Positions 18,314 to 27,772 are shown, counted from the first letter of the stretch. The stretch: DNA of 64,000 bases from Mycobacterium sp. (GCA_020438865.1 JAGQTU010000003.1:124001-188000), one strand, 5' to 3'. Numbers and translations: made by a program. The notes: generated by a model from the letters alone, not told the origin.

Positions 18314-18858
18314 CGCGCCAGGCCGTTTCGCGGCACCCCATCGCGGCCGAATTGCTCCAACAGGCCACCAAAACCGGAGACGTCACCGTGAGCAGCGAAG
18401 TGTTCGGCGTCGACCGCCACGAACACCGCTTCGGCGGTGAACCGGATGATCCCATCGCCGACGCCAGCGGCTCGGACGTGCAACGCGCGGCCCTGTCGCA
18501 TCTCAATGTGGGCCGTGATCCGGTGGGGCTGGTTCAGTGGAACCGGCAGCAAGTACTCGACGGTCAGACGGCGAGTGACCGCCGGCGTTCCAATGAGCCA
18601 CGGCGTAAAACCCAGCACGTCGTCGCACGCCGTAGCAACGGCGCCGCCGTGGGCAAGCCCGGGAGCGCCGACGTGGCGGTCGGTGAACGTCACGTCGGCG
18701 TACACCGAGTCGGCTGTGCGGTACGCGACCAAATGCAGGCCATGCACATTATCTGGCCCACAACCCAGACAAGTCGAGGTGTGGCAGGGCAGCAAATGCG
18801 GGACCGACACCGGCGAGCCGCCGGCCACGCTACCCTCGTCGATCAAGCGATCAGTCAC
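18310..18858 (-). CDS. PaaI-like thioesterase
   Basis: 182 residues from GTG 18858, with GAAAGGCGG upstream. A short N-terminal CHTSTCLGCGPDNVHGL carries clustered cysteines. The hotdog core follows: APGLAHGGAVATACDDVLG and the strand RLTVEYLLPVPL. It is a CoA-thioester hydrolase of the PaaI/acyl-CoA thioesterase group. Its stop overlaps the start of the frameshifted TetR gene. It is divergent from the TetR gene at 18967, with a dyad-like site in the 108-base gap, which suggests control by that regulator. Confidence 0.85.
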   Translation of the reverse strand: MTDRLIDEGSVAGGSPVSVPHLLPCHTSTCLGCGPDNVHGLHLVAYRTADSVYADVTFTDRHVGAPGLAHGGAVATACDDVLGFTPWLIGTPAVTRRLTVEYLLPVPLNQPHRITAHIEMRQGRALHVRAAGVGDGIIRFTAEAVFVAVDAEHFAAHGDVSGFGGLLEQFGRDGVPRNGLAR

Positions 18859-18886
18859 ACAGACCGCCTTTCGCTACCATGAGTTT

Positions 18887-18910
18887 CGCTACGATACTGC
18901 CGGTACTCTA
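18887..18910. promoter_or_regulatory. Dyad-like site sharing a half with the 14209 palindrome
   Basis: TACGATAC, five bases, GTACTCTA, in the gap between the divergent thioesterase and TetR genes. The left arm with its flank (CGCTACGATAC) is identical over 11 bases to the arm at 14206-14216; the right arm is imperfect. It is probably a TetR operator controlling both neighbours. This is inference from position and repeat only. Confidence 0.45.
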
Positions 18911-18966
18911 CCGGCATCCGTTTGGACCCGTACGCCGGAGGACGGGCAGCCGTCAAGCGAGGAAGA

Positions 18967-19620
18967 ATGAGCAACCCGCAGCCGCAAGTCCACAGCGACG
19001 GCGCCGACGATGTCGACCCACGTCGCACCCGATCCCGCAACCGGCTCCTGGACGCCGCGGCAGCATTGCTCACCAGCGGCGGCATCGAAGCCGTCACCGT
19101 CGATGCGGTGACCAAAGCCTCCAAAGTCGCCAAAACCACCCTCTACCGCCACTTCAACAGCTCGTCACAGCTGCTCGCGGCCACCTTCGAACGGCTGCTT
19201 CCCCAAGTCGAATCACTGCCACCCGCCCAAGGATTGTTGCGCGAACAACTCATCGAACTCCTGACCCGCCAGGCCGGCCTCTTCGCCGAGGCGCCGCTGC
19301 ACGTCACCATGCTGGCCTGGCTCGCGCTAGGCCCCACCACGCCGGGTGATCAACACGCCTCCACGGCCCTGCGCGCCCGCGTCATCGAGCAATACCGACG
19401 GCCCTTCGACACCGTTCTGCAGCACGCCACAGCACGAGCCGAACTCGACAACGTCGACCCGCAACTAGCGTTGTGCCAACTCGTCGGCCCGCTGGCATTC
19501 GCGCGAATAACCGGACTGCGCGCCATCACCGCCGACGACTGCACACGCATCGTCGAGGACTTCCTAGCCGCCCACCGATCCGTCGACAGCCCCCCACACA
19601 TCAACACCGCCGAAGGGTGA
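18967..19620 (+). CDS. TetR-family transcriptional regulator
   Basis: 217 residues from ATG 18967, which has GAGGAAG directly upstream. The N-terminal HTH region reads SRNRLLDAAAALLTSGG, then VTVDAVTKASKVAKTTLYRHF, intact and canonical. The C-terminal domain (FAEAPLHVTMLAWLALGP, LCQLVGPLAFARITGL) is of the TetR C-terminal 33-like kind. It is divergent from a PaaI-like thioesterase gene with a candidate operator between them, so autoregulation and control of that gene are likely. It is the last gene before the conjugation region. Confidence 0.9.
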   Translation: MSNPQPQVHSDGADDVDPRRTRSRNRLLDAAAALLTSGGIEAVTVDAVTKASKVAKTTLYRHFNSSSQLLAATFERLLPQVESLPPAQGLLREQLIELLTRQAGLFAEAPLHVTMLAWLALGPTTPGDQHASTALRARVIEQYRRPFDTVLQHATARAELDNVDPQLALCQLVGPLAFARITGLRAITADDCTRIVEDFLAAHRSVDSPPHINTAEG

Positions 19621-19955
19621 GGTGGCCCATCCCTCACGACCACGCAAGACGAGCTTAAATCAGAGAAACTTCCTTCAAGAGAGTCGATCTCGACCAGGTG
19701 GTCGGTGCTTTACGCGCGACGTCTACCCCTGTCGGCGCGTTCCGGAACCGGCGAGATCACGTTCTTGGCCTCAGTGCCTACTACCAGCGAGCAGGCGCCG
19801 AATAATTTTCGTCAGGTCCCCTCTGACCCGCACCGCCGTACGCCGGTACTCGATTTCCACCGGTGCTGTTCCTGGCCTTGCTTGGCCTATGGAAAGTCAT
19901 GCGCTGCAGGCTCAGACGCCCAACACCAGTACCGCCGACAGTGGCTGATGAGGCC
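19621..19955. other. Intergenic junction between metabolic and conjugation regions
   Basis: 335 bases between convergent genes. I find no tRNA, no clear terminator and no direct repeat that would mark an attachment site. It is the visible boundary between the TetR/lipid segment and the type IV secretion operon, and so a candidate junction if the conjugative block is a module. Nothing in the sequence proves integration here. Confidence 0.5.
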
Positions 19956-22091
19956 TCAGCCTGCTTGCTCGTGATCGTTGGGCGGATACGGAGAACGCCC
20001 GTGGGCCGGGCCCGCAAAGCCGTCGTCGTCGGGTCGGCCGTTGAAACCCACGCCACCATCGGGACCGGCCGTTTCAGGCCGAGTCGGCCACTGGGCGCCA
20101 TGATTGGTGGGCGGTTGGTTGGCGCCGGCGAGACCGCGGTGCGGCGGGGGGATCGGCGGTGTTGCCGCACCGCCGCCCTGACGGCCCGCGGCGGCACCAG
20201 GAGGCATCGGGCGGGTTCCGTCGCGGCCTTGCTGAACCGTCGAGGGGTCCCGCCGCGCGATGCTGGCAGCCTTGCCGGCCGCCCCGGCGGCAGCGGCGGC
20301 CTCGGGCGCGGCGGCTTTGGCCGCGGTGGTGGCGGCGGCCTTGGCGCGGGTACCGCGAGCTGACCCGGCCGCGGGGGCGGAACCGGTGCGCTGTCCCGCA
20401 CCGCCTTGGACTGAAGACTGCGGTTGGGGCGCTGCGACAGGGCGATTCCCCGGCGCGGCCACACCGGGTGGCCCCTGCGCCCGCCTGCTGCCGCTGGTTC
20501 GTCCAGCGGCAGGGCGGCGGCCGGGGCTGGGCGTGCCGGTCAGCGGCCCACCACCACCTGCTGCGCCCCCACTAGTGGCCGCACCGGCTGGGGGGGCAGC
20601 CTGGCCCGCGCCGCTCATCTTGATGGCCGCGGCCTCGATCTTGTCCTTGGCGCGCTGTCCCTTGTGCCAGCCGCTCTTAGTGTGATCGACCGAGCTGCGG
20701 ATCTTCTGGGTGAGGCTCTGGCGGGTGTGGTCGCCAAGCTGCTTCTTGAGCCAGATGAAGGTTCCAGTGGCGGCGACGGCGATGAAGCCGACCATGAACA
20801 TCAGCGCCACTGGGCTGGTCATCCCAACCTGGGCGGCGTAGCCACCGGGGGCCGCCATTTTCAGCACGATCACGGCCGCGAAGGAGATGTAGAGGACGTA
20901 GGCGAATACCAGCACGACGTGGCGGAAGAACTGGGTCAGCCGGTACAGGGCCCGCCGCCTGGGTGCTCCCTCGATCATGGCCAGCGGCGCGGCGAAGAGC
21001 AGCATGACGGCGTTGATGAACGCAGCGCAGGCCACCATGACGTAGCTGTAGGCGACGTAGAGAACGAAGAAGGTGAACACCGACCCGAAGAGCAGATAGA
21101 ACATACCGAGGCCGAAGCTGGACCCGTCGAGGTGTTGGGCGTAGGACAGGGCCTGGGGGGCGCCGCAGCTGGTCATCGCGTGCGCCGGGCCGTCGGTGTC
21201 ACCGGACATGATGGCCGTCGACCAGGCGTTGCCGCAGGAACCAAGGTTGTCAACGACAGTTCCAAAGTTGAAGAGCTGCAGTGGCATTCGCACAGTTGCA
21301 TCAGCGATGTGCTGGATGAGAGTGGACATCTGTGCTGAACTGCCGCCGGGGGCGATGCCGCCGTTGTTCAGTGCGGCCGACGACACAGTCAGGCCGAGAT
21401 TGCGGGCCTGGGTGAGCATCCCGTTGTCGTTGGCGAGCTCGGAGATGGGGTCGCGCGTGACGGTCCACCCGAGGACCGCGATGACGATGGTGGACAACAT
21501 GACCCGCCAGCCGTGGCCGCGGTGATTGTTCGCCACAACATGGAACGCACCCACTCCCAGTGCGGCCACCAGACAGATGGGAAACAGGTAGAAATCGGCG
21601 ACCATGCGTTGCAGGGTGTCGAACACCGGCCGGAACCAGGTGGCCAGCCAGTGCAGCCAAACCGAGCTCATCACGAACTTCAGCAGCCACAGCGCCAGGG
21701 TCAGCATGAGGATGTAGATGGAGGCTTGCAGTTGCAGCAGCATGGCGATGCTGTCGTGGCTGAATCCGACAGTGACGGCGCTGGCCAGCCAGCTGACCCA
21801 ACTGTTGGGGTCCAGGCTCAGATCGGGGCCGGCTTCGGTGATCGCTTCAGCGGTGCTGACCGTCGACAGGTAGTAGGCCCCCAGGGGCACGCCATGGCTG
21901 TCGGTGATGCCGGTCCAAGCCATCGCGTTTATGACGGGGTAGGCCAGCGCCTTTGGCGCGGTCAGGACCGCCCACAGCGTAAGCATGTGGGTGGTCAGCC
22001 AAATCATGCCGACACGGCGCAGCGCCGGCCGCACCGCCATCTGATAGCCGATCCATTCGGCGGCCCTGTTGAGGGTCACGGTCGGGGTCAT
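19956..22091 (-). CDS. TrbL/VirB6-like conjugation membrane protein
   Basis: 711 residues from ATG 22091, overlapping the VirB4 stop (ATGA). The first two thirds hold many membrane helices, among them LLQLQASIYILMLTLALWLL, LFPICLVAALGVGAFHVV and LMFMVGFIAVAATGTFIWL, with a long extracytoplasmic loop bearing LGSCGNAWST and CGAPQAL. The last 230 residues are disordered, rich in Ala, Pro, Gly and Arg. This layout matches the TrbL/VirB6 polytopic channel subunits of Gram-positive type IV secretion systems. It is the last gene of the minus-strand transfer operon. Confidence 0.8.
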   Translation of the reverse strand: MTPTVTLNRAAEWIGYQMAVRPALRRVGMIWLTTHMLTLWAVLTAPKALAYPVINAMAWTGITDSHGVPLGAYYLSTVSTAEAITEAGPDLSLDPNSWVSWLASAVTVGFSHDSIAMLLQLQASIYILMLTLALWLLKFVMSSVWLHWLATWFRPVFDTLQRMVADFYLFPICLVAALGVGAFHVVANNHRGHGWRVMLSTIVIAVLGWTVTRDPISELANDNGMLTQARNLGLTVSSAALNNGGIAPGGSSAQMSTLIQHIADATVRMPLQLFNFGTVVDNLGSCGNAWSTAIMSGDTDGPAHAMTSCGAPQALSYAQHLDGSSFGLGMFYLLFGSVFTFFVLYVAYSYVMVACAAFINAVMLLFAAPLAMIEGAPRRRALYRLTQFFRHVVLVFAYVLYISFAAVIVLKMAAPGGYAAQVGMTSPVALMFMVGFIAVAATGTFIWLKKQLGDHTRQSLTQKIRSSVDHTKSGWHKGQRAKDKIEAAAIKMSGAGQAAPPAGAATSGGAAGGGGPLTGTPSPGRRPAAGRTSGSRRAQGPPGVAAPGNRPVAAPQPQSSVQGGAGQRTGSAPAAGSARGTRAKAAATTAAKAAAPEAAAAAGAAGKAASIARRDPSTVQQGRDGTRPMPPGAAAGRQGGGAATPPIPPPHRGLAGANQPPTNHGAQWPTRPETAGPDGGVGFNGRPDDDGFAGPAHGRSPYPPNDHEQAG

Positions 22092-24952
22092 GCCGCTCCT
22101 GGTGTGGTGTCGAAAGCGGAGTGGATCGCGGGATCGGGCTGGCGGATCACGCGAATGGGTGCGGGCCGGCGGAACTCGTCGACGAAGAATCCGAACCCCT
22201 CGCGGTCACCGCGCTGCGGGGTCGCGGCATCGCCGGTGAAGTCCTCGGCGTCGAACGCGGTGGGATCACGCATCTGTTCGACGGCCGGCTGAGCCAGGAA
22301 ATACTCTTCAATGTCTGGGTAGTCCTCGATGCGGATTCCGGCCAGGCTGACCACTTTTCGGGCCAGCGGTTCATCCTCGAAAGGCATGATGAGTTGCTGG
22401 GTGATGAATTGGTCGCCCATGAGCGCCAAGTCGGCGACGGGGTCCTGAGTGATGAGCAGTAGTCCGGTGAAATGCTTACGCGCCCGGCGGCTGATGAGGT
22501 GGCAGTCATCGGCTCCGGCGCGAGAGTTGAGCAGGCCGCCGGCCTCTTCGAGGACAATCAGGCCGAACCGCTCGCGGTTGGCGAAGAAGGCCAGGCGGGC
22601 CAGTCGAACCAGCATCCCGTAGATCGCGACGGAGGCAAGTTTGCGTTCAGACAGGCTGTTGTAGAGGTGAGGGGTGGCCATTTCCTCGGCGGTGGGCAGG
22701 TCGAGGCTGCCGGTCAGCCAGATACTCACATCCAGTGACGCCAGATCGGGGATGGGCAGGGTCGGGTCGAAGATGGCGCGGGTGAAGTCGTGGGTTGCCC
22801 AGGACTGCAAGCTGACCAGGACGCCGCGCAACTCATCAGCCAGCGCGGCCACCTGGGGTGGGCGGGTGTCGACACCATTGCCCGGCGCCTGGATGCTGGC
22901 GAGGTAGTCCACAAGTGCTGCCGTGCTATGGATGCCGAGCCGTTCGCGGGCATCGGGAGCGAGCAGGGTCCGCAGTCGCGCGGCGGGAACGCTGCGCGGG
23001 TCGATGCCCATCATGGGCAGCATGTAGTCCAGCCAGTAGCCGCCGGCAACATCGGGCGGAAAGACACGCAGCGGGTCGCACCCGAAGTCGTTGCCGGCCA
23101 TGTCGATAACGGCGGTGTTGGGACGGTCACCCAGAGCGGCGGCCCACTCGGTTCCCGGGTCGACGATGAACGCCTGGGCACCGCGCTGGATCTCGGCGCG
23201 GGTGATGCCCTTGGCCGCATAAGACTTGCCGTAGCCGGGAGCACCGCTACACAGCAGAACCGGGTTGTGGTTGCGTGTGGCGGTGCCGGGTAGGTCGAGC
23301 AGCACGGCGGCGTTGAGGGCGTTGGACTGATTGAAGCCCAGCAGGATTCCTGTGGTGTTACCCACCGCTGAGGAGGTCAGCGGAACGAAGCGGCTCCACT
23401 TGCCGGTGGTGGTGGGATAAGCGAATTGCGCTACGCCGCTGCGGTGCAGGGGAGCGCCCGGGTTGAACGCGGCCCACAGCCGGGTTTGCGCGCCCCGGTA
23501 GTGCCGGATGACGATGTGCCCGGAGTTGGTCAGTTCCTCGCGCAGCCGTTTGATCGAGTAGTCGAGGGTGGCGGTGTCAGGAGCGCCGACGCCGATGAGA
23601 AAGGCCGCCTCCAGGGGCCGCTCGTCGACGCTGGCGGTGAGCAGTCTGTTGTACTCGGCGAGTTGGCGCCAGGTGGTGGACAGTTCGTGGTCGCCGTTGC
23701 GGACGTCGCGGCGTTGTTCGAACTGGTCGCTAAGGTTGCCCTTGGCACGGTCGTTGCGGATGAACTCCGTTTCCCGGCTGCGCATTTGAAGTGAAATGGC
23801 GAAGTCGAACACCGCACCGGTGTCGAGGTCGTCGAGGGCGTCGAGGAACTCCGAGCCGGGGAAGGCGATGCCCTCGCGCGGCATGTCGACCACCGGCAGG
23901 ATCGCCTGGTAACTGTCGGGGAGCATTTCATCGGGGCTGCTGGTGCGCAGTACGCGCTTCCATGACGGTAGCCAGGACAATAGGGCTGGGCGTTGGGGGC
24001 GGTGTGCCTGGTCGCCGTCGTCGAACTCGGTGGCAACAAAACGGCCTGCGGGGTCGGTGCTCACCGAACGCAGTTGGGGCAGCGGCTGATCGAAGACGCC
24101 ACGGAAGGCGTTGCGTTTCCAAAACCAGTCGATCATGTCCTCGGTGACCGGTGTGGGCGCGAACTCCTCGGGCAGGGCGGAGATGATGTCGTAGGCGAGT
24201 CGTTGATAGGCCTCCAGTGAGGATTCGCTGTCCTTGTCGCGGCCGGCCAACCAATCCTTGAGCTTGGTCGCCTGGCCGACCGGACTGTGGCCGCCGCGGC
24301 CGGCGTCGACGGGGATCGACAGCCAGTAGACTCGGGTGCGGGGCCGGTTCTCGGTGAGGAGCGGCTCGAGCATCTGGCAGGCCCGGGCCCACTCCAGTCG
24401 GTCGCGGTGACCGTGCATCATTGCTCGTAGCAGCTGTCGGTCGTCCTGGGGTACCGACAGCCCGTAAAGCCAACTGCCCGAGGGGAGTTCACGGGCCAGG
24501 TCGCGGTGACGATCGGCGACGCCGGTGCGCCGTTTGGTTGATTGCAGGTAGTAACGCAGCCCCACTACGAGGAAGTCGGCGTAGACGCCGTGCTTGGTGA
24601 ACCGCAGATTGCCAATCACCTTCTCCGGCGGGCTGATAAGCCCATCGGCGCTGCTGCGACGGAGTTGCGGCCGCACGGTCCGCCACACCGCCGCGGCGCG
24701 GAACCCCAGGCCGGGTCGGCCGGTGGGCAGAATGGCACCGAGGCCGGCTGCGAGGCCGGTCAGCGCCAGCCCTGCCATCAGTACCGCCCGGGCGTGACCG
24801 GAGTCCAGCATTCTGACGGTGAGGACGAAGGTGACGGTCAAGCCAAGCGCCGCCGGTGCGGCGACCCACAGCCGCAGCGGCTTGCGGAACAGGAAGTCGG
24901 TGTAGACGGGGGTGTCGTGGATACCGTGGAAGAGCTGGGCGGAGTCCGTCAT
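22088..24952 (-). CDS. virB4: VirB4-like conjugation ATPase
   Basis: 954 residues. Two N-terminal membrane helices (LWVAAPAALGLTVTFVLTV and the following VLMAGLALTGLAAGLGAIL) recall a fused VirB3/PrgI-like segment. The ATPase has Walker A LLCSGAPGYGKSYAAKG near residue 570 and Walker B FGLIVLEEAGGLL near 800. VirB4 proteins energise type IV secretion assembly and substrate transfer. ATG 24952 overlaps the stop of the upstream small membrane protein gene, and its own stop overlaps the TrbL-like start, so the operon is tightly coupled. The upstream extension to 25066 is rejected because it lies inside the neighbouring gene. Confidence 0.9.
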   Translation of the reverse strand: MTDSAQLFHGIHDTPVYTDFLFRKPLRLWVAAPAALGLTVTFVLTVRMLDSGHARAVLMAGLALTGLAAGLGAILPTGRPGLGFRAAAVWRTVRPQLRRSSADGLISPPEKVIGNLRFTKHGVYADFLVVGLRYYLQSTKRRTGVADRHRDLARELPSGSWLYGLSVPQDDRQLLRAMMHGHRDRLEWARACQMLEPLLTENRPRTRVYWLSIPVDAGRGGHSPVGQATKLKDWLAGRDKDSESSLEAYQRLAYDIISALPEEFAPTPVTEDMIDWFWKRNAFRGVFDQPLPQLRSVSTDPAGRFVATEFDDGDQAHRPQRPALLSWLPSWKRVLRTSSPDEMLPDSYQAILPVVDMPREGIAFPGSEFLDALDDLDTGAVFDFAISLQMRSRETEFIRNDRAKGNLSDQFEQRRDVRNGDHELSTTWRQLAEYNRLLTASVDERPLEAAFLIGVGAPDTATLDYSIKRLREELTNSGHIVIRHYRGAQTRLWAAFNPGAPLHRSGVAQFAYPTTTGKWSRFVPLTSSAVGNTTGILLGFNQSNALNAAVLLDLPGTATRNHNPVLLCSGAPGYGKSYAAKGITRAEIQRGAQAFIVDPGTEWAAALGDRPNTAVIDMAGNDFGCDPLRVFPPDVAGGYWLDYMLPMMGIDPRSVPAARLRTLLAPDARERLGIHSTAALVDYLASIQAPGNGVDTRPPQVAALADELRGVLVSLQSWATHDFTRAIFDPTLPIPDLASLDVSIWLTGSLDLPTAEEMATPHLYNSLSERKLASVAIYGMLVRLARLAFFANRERFGLIVLEEAGGLLNSRAGADDCHLISRRARKHFTGLLLITQDPVADLALMGDQFITQQLIMPFEDEPLARKVVSLAGIRIEDYPDIEEYFLAQPAVEQMRDPTAFDAEDFTGDAATPQRGDREGFGFFVDEFRRPAPIRVIRQPDPAIHSAFDTTPGAA

Positions 24953-25254
24953 TGGCCGAACTGCCCTGTGGTGATACCGGTCTGATCGGTGGTCCGCTTG
25001 GTGCTGGTGTAGATCGCGTAGCTCGACCCGACGATGACGGCCACAATCACGCCGACGACTGCCCATGACACGGTCTCGCCGATACGGCCGCCGAAGAAGG
25101 CCGCCATCGCCCGTGCGCCGGAGGCGACCAGGATCAGGATGACGATGACGCCGACCATGATGTTGTACAGCGAGCGGCTACCCGAGACGAGATCGGTCGC
25201 GGCCAGCACGGTGGTTGTGGCCTGGGGTGTGGTGGTGAGAAGTGTTGCAAACAT
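24949..25254 (-). CDS. Small two-helix membrane protein of the transfer operon
   Basis: 101 residues from ATG 25254, with GGAAAGGAAATCGCA upstream. After an N-terminal Thr-rich stretch come two membrane helices, NIMVGVIVILILVASG and VSWAVVGVIVAVIVGSSYA, joined by a short charged loop. The size and layout resemble VirB2-type pilins or similar small conjugation subunits that sit next to virB4. No sequence motif fixes the identity. A 72-base gap separates it from tcpC upstream. Confidence 0.7.
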   Translation of the reverse strand: MFATLLTTTPQATTTVLAATDLVSGSRSLYNIMVGVIVILILVASGARAMAAFFGGRIGETVSWAVVGVIVAVIVGSSYAIYTSTKRTTDQTGITTGQFGQ

Positions 25255-25326
25255 TGCGATTTCCTTTCCGGGGTAGGTGGAGGGCAGCTGCCGCGCCGGC
25301 CTCCGGGGTAGGAACACTCCCTGGGG

Positions 25327-26247
25327 TTAGGGGGTTCCCGTACCGGGCAGCACTGGGGTCAGCTCTGCGTCCGGTGCGATCTGGGGCGCCAGGTCAAGAC
25401 CGGCGATGCTCCACCGGCCGCTGGCGACCGTGAGCGTCAGGGGATAGTCCAGGCGCAGCGGGGCGAACTGGCTGGTGACCACATCCACGGTGGCGACGGC
25501 GTGGACGCTGGCACCCTCGGCGGGAATGTCCTGATCGGGTACGGCGCGGGTCGAGACCAGTTTGGCCAGAGTCGCCGACCGGTAGGTGGCGGCAGGGACC
25601 AGTCCCGACTTCGGTGTGACGTAGCGCTCCAGGTTGCCCTGGGCGGTGAGGTAACTGTTCAAGAACCCGCTGACGGTGGTGAACAGGACCGAGTTCGCCG
25701 CCACGGTCACCGGGTAGCTCAACGGCACGTCGGCCCCAGGGCCGGGGCAGTTGACCAGAGCGGGTCGAAGTGTGGCGCGCAACCCGTATCGGCTGTAGAG
25801 AACCGGCAGTCGATAGCAGCTCAGCCGCGGCGACGCCGAGGCGAAGGGACGCTCGGAGACTGACACCACGACCGACCACTGCTGGGAATCGCCACGGTCG
25901 TCCTGGAGGGTGACCGCCGAGATTCCCGGGGTGTCCACGATGCTGGCCGGCGTGGTGGGCAGTCGGGTTTGATCGCTGGCTGGCCAGCAGTTGGCCAGGC
26001 TGCGCTGCTGGCTTTGGCTGGCGGTCAGCAGCCGTACCACGCAGTCGGAGGCGAAGGTTCCCACCAACATGGTCCGGTTGACCACGCTGCGGGCCGGCGT
26101 TGCAACATCGACGGGCTTGCTGAACACCCAGCCCCACATGGTCGACAGGGCCACGATGGTGCAGGAGGCGAAGGCGACGATCGTCGCGGCTTTGCGGGCA
26201 AGGCCGCCGGAGGTGGTCAGCCGGTTTGTCCAGGTCTGAGTGAGCAT
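25327..26247 (-). CDS. tcpC: TcpC-family conjugation protein (VirB8-like)
   Basis: 306 residues from ATG 26247 (GTG at 26250 is adjacent). A single N-terminal membrane helix (AATIVAFASCTIVALSTMWGWVF) is followed by two extracytoplasmic NTF2-like repeats. The second ends with LRLDYPLTLTVASGRWSIAGLD, characteristic of TcpC. TcpC is a bitopic VirB8-like scaffold that gathers transfer proteins at the membrane in Gram-positive systems. The 65 residues available upstream overlap the next gene and are rejected. It lies between the discoidin-like protein gene and the small pilin-like gene. Confidence 0.85.
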   Translation of the reverse strand: MLTQTWTNRLTTSGGLARKAATIVAFASCTIVALSTMWGWVFSKPVDVATPARSVVNRTMLVGTFASDCVVRLLTASQSQQRSLANCWPASDQTRLPTTPASIVDTPGISAVTLQDDRGDSQQWSVVVSVSERPFASASPRLSCYRLPVLYSRYGLRATLRPALVNCPGPGADVPLSYPVTVAANSVLFTTVSGFLNSYLTAQGNLERYVTPKSGLVPAATYRSATLAKLVSTRAVPDQDIPAEGASVHAVATVDVVTSQFAPLRLDYPLTLTVASGRWSIAGLDLAPQIAPDAELTPVLPGTGTP

Positions 26248-26281
26248 CACGGACGCTTTCTGTCGCAGGAGGGTCGGACGG

Positions 26282-27772
26282 CTAGGCCGGGGGGTGGCCG
26301 AGCACTTTGATGGCCGATACCGCGAAGGTGGTGTCGACCGGATCGGTGGAGGCCGCGGAGCTGGGAAGCCCCGGTAGCGAGAAGGTTTCGGTCGGGGCTG
26401 CGGCCGGTGACGGTGCCCCCGGGGAGGGGAGCGCGGGATCAAAGAATCCGCCGGTGGCGCCGGGGGTGGGTGTGGGCGTGACGTCGGCGGGCGGCCGCGA
26501 GGTCTGCAGGACGATCATGGTGATCTTGGAGGCCAGCACCCCGCGTCCGGGAACGGGCTGAATCGCTTCGCCGCGGATGTTGCCGGTGGTCTGAGTGATG
26601 ACGGTCGAGGGGTCGCCATCGAAGACCCACTGGACTCGGGTGAGCACCCGGTGGGCCAGCCACTGGTCGGTTCCGGTCGCGTCGGCGCCCACCCATCCGG
26701 GGGTGATCGACAGAGCGGTCACGAGCATGGTGCGGCCCAGGTCCAAGGTGAGGACCTGGCCGTCGACACCGCCGCGAACACAGACCCACGCCCGGGTGGG
26801 ATCACCACCGGCGACGGACTGGGCGGGTGTCGAGCCGGCGGGGCAGTCTGCGCTGGCCACGAAGGGGATCGGTGCGTCGCCGCCACTGGGGTCGGGGGCC
26901 GCCGACGGTGCCGGGGCGGCCACGACGCTGATTTGGGTGGAACCGTCCTGGTCCATCGCGGCATCGGGGGTGTGGTCGGGCCGCATGCCCAGCAGGACCG
27001 AGGTAACCGCGAGGGTTCCGACCACGGTGGCGGCGACGAATCCCAGCGCCAGTGCCTTGTTGAAGCGAGGAGCGCTGCGACCGGGATCGTCGCCGGCGAG
27101 GACCGGTGCGGGTGTTGTCGCGGCAGTCAGCGTCGCGGTCGAAGTGGGAAGTGTGCCTGCCGGCTGCGGCATCCAGGCGTCCTCTGCGGCGTCGAACCCC
27201 TGCTCGAGATCAACAAGACCTGGTGTTGGCGCGTCGGCCGGCAAGGGATGTCCGTTGCGCCGCGAGGATGCGCGACCGGTGGCCCGCCTGCCGCGCGGCT
27301 GCGGGGGGCCGAGGGGTTCATCGAGGTCGACGGGATCGAGATCGGGGTAGTCGAACTGGTCCGGCGGGGGCTCCTGCAGCCACCAGGAGCCGTACTCATC
27401 GGCCGCGTCGTCGATGGCCTGCGCCGGGGTTTGCGCCGGGGTTTGCGCCGGTTGGTTGGGTTCATCCTCTTTTGAAGTCGCGGCGGCGACATGGGCGGGC
27501 GAGGGTTCGGGGGTTGTCATGTCGAGGTGAGGGAAGGGGTTCGTCGGATCGCTCAGGGTGTCGTCGGCAACCTCGGACTCTGTGGCAGCGGCAACAGATT
27601 CCTCGACGTCGGGGGTGGTGGGGTGTGGGTGCGGCGGTTCGTTAGCCGACACCGCCTCTGCTGCAGGCGATTCCGTCACCTCGGTGGCGCTGGTGGAGTC
27701 GCTGTAGAGGTCGTCGAGCCACAGCTGTGTTTGATCCCAGGTGTGTTGGACCGACGGGCGGATGCCGGTCAT
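26282..27772 (-). CDS. Bitopic membrane protein with discoidin-like domain
   Basis: 496 residues from ATG 27772, overlapping the stop of the preceding small gene (ATGA). About 240 acidic, Pro-rich cytoplasmic residues are followed by one membrane helix (ALALGFVAATVVGTLAVTSVLLG). An outer segment then carries WVCVRGGVDGQVLTLDLG, ALSITPGWVGADATGTDQW and VQWVFDGDPS, the pattern of F5/8 type C (discoidin-like) folds. A Pro/Ala tail ends the protein. Such domains bind glycans or surfaces, so contact with the recipient envelope is possible. It lies in the transfer operon upstream of tcpC. Confidence 0.7.
   Translation of the reverse strand: MTGIRPSVQHTWDQTQLWLDDLYSDSTSATEVTESPAAEAVSANEPPHPHPTTPDVEESVAAATESEVADDTLSDPTNPFPHLDMTTPEPSPAHVAAATSKEDEPNQPAQTPAQTPAQAIDDAADEYGSWWLQEPPPDQFDYPDLDPVDLDEPLGPPQPRGRRATGRASSRRNGHPLPADAPTPGLVDLEQGFDAAEDAWMPQPAGTLPTSTATLTAATTPAPVLAGDDPGRSAPRFNKALALGFVAATVVGTLAVTSVLLGMRPDHTPDAAMDQDGSTQISVVAAPAPSAAPDPSGGDAPIPFVASADCPAGSTPAQSVAGGDPTRAWVCVRGGVDGQVLTLDLGRTMLVTALSITPGWVGADATGTDQWLAHRVLTRVQWVFDGDPSTVITQTTGNIRGEAIQPVPGRGVLASKITMIVLQTSRPPADVTPTPTPGATGGFFDPALPSPGAPSPAAAPTETFSLPGLPSSAASTDPVDTTFAVSAIKVLGHPPA

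Noticed and set aside
19621..19955. Possible attachment site or tRNA at the boundary of the transfer region
   Set aside because: No tRNA fold, integrase gene or matching direct repeat is visible in the window.
20159..21338. Plus-strand frames opposite the TrbL-like gene
   Set aside because: Low-complexity translations antisense to a Pro/Ala-rich tail and membrane helices.
27421..27456. Short tandem GTTTGCGCCGGG-like repeat, first considered as a repeat array
   Set aside because: It encodes a PAQTPAQTPAQ stretch inside a real gene and has no spacers; not a CRISPR or replication iteron.
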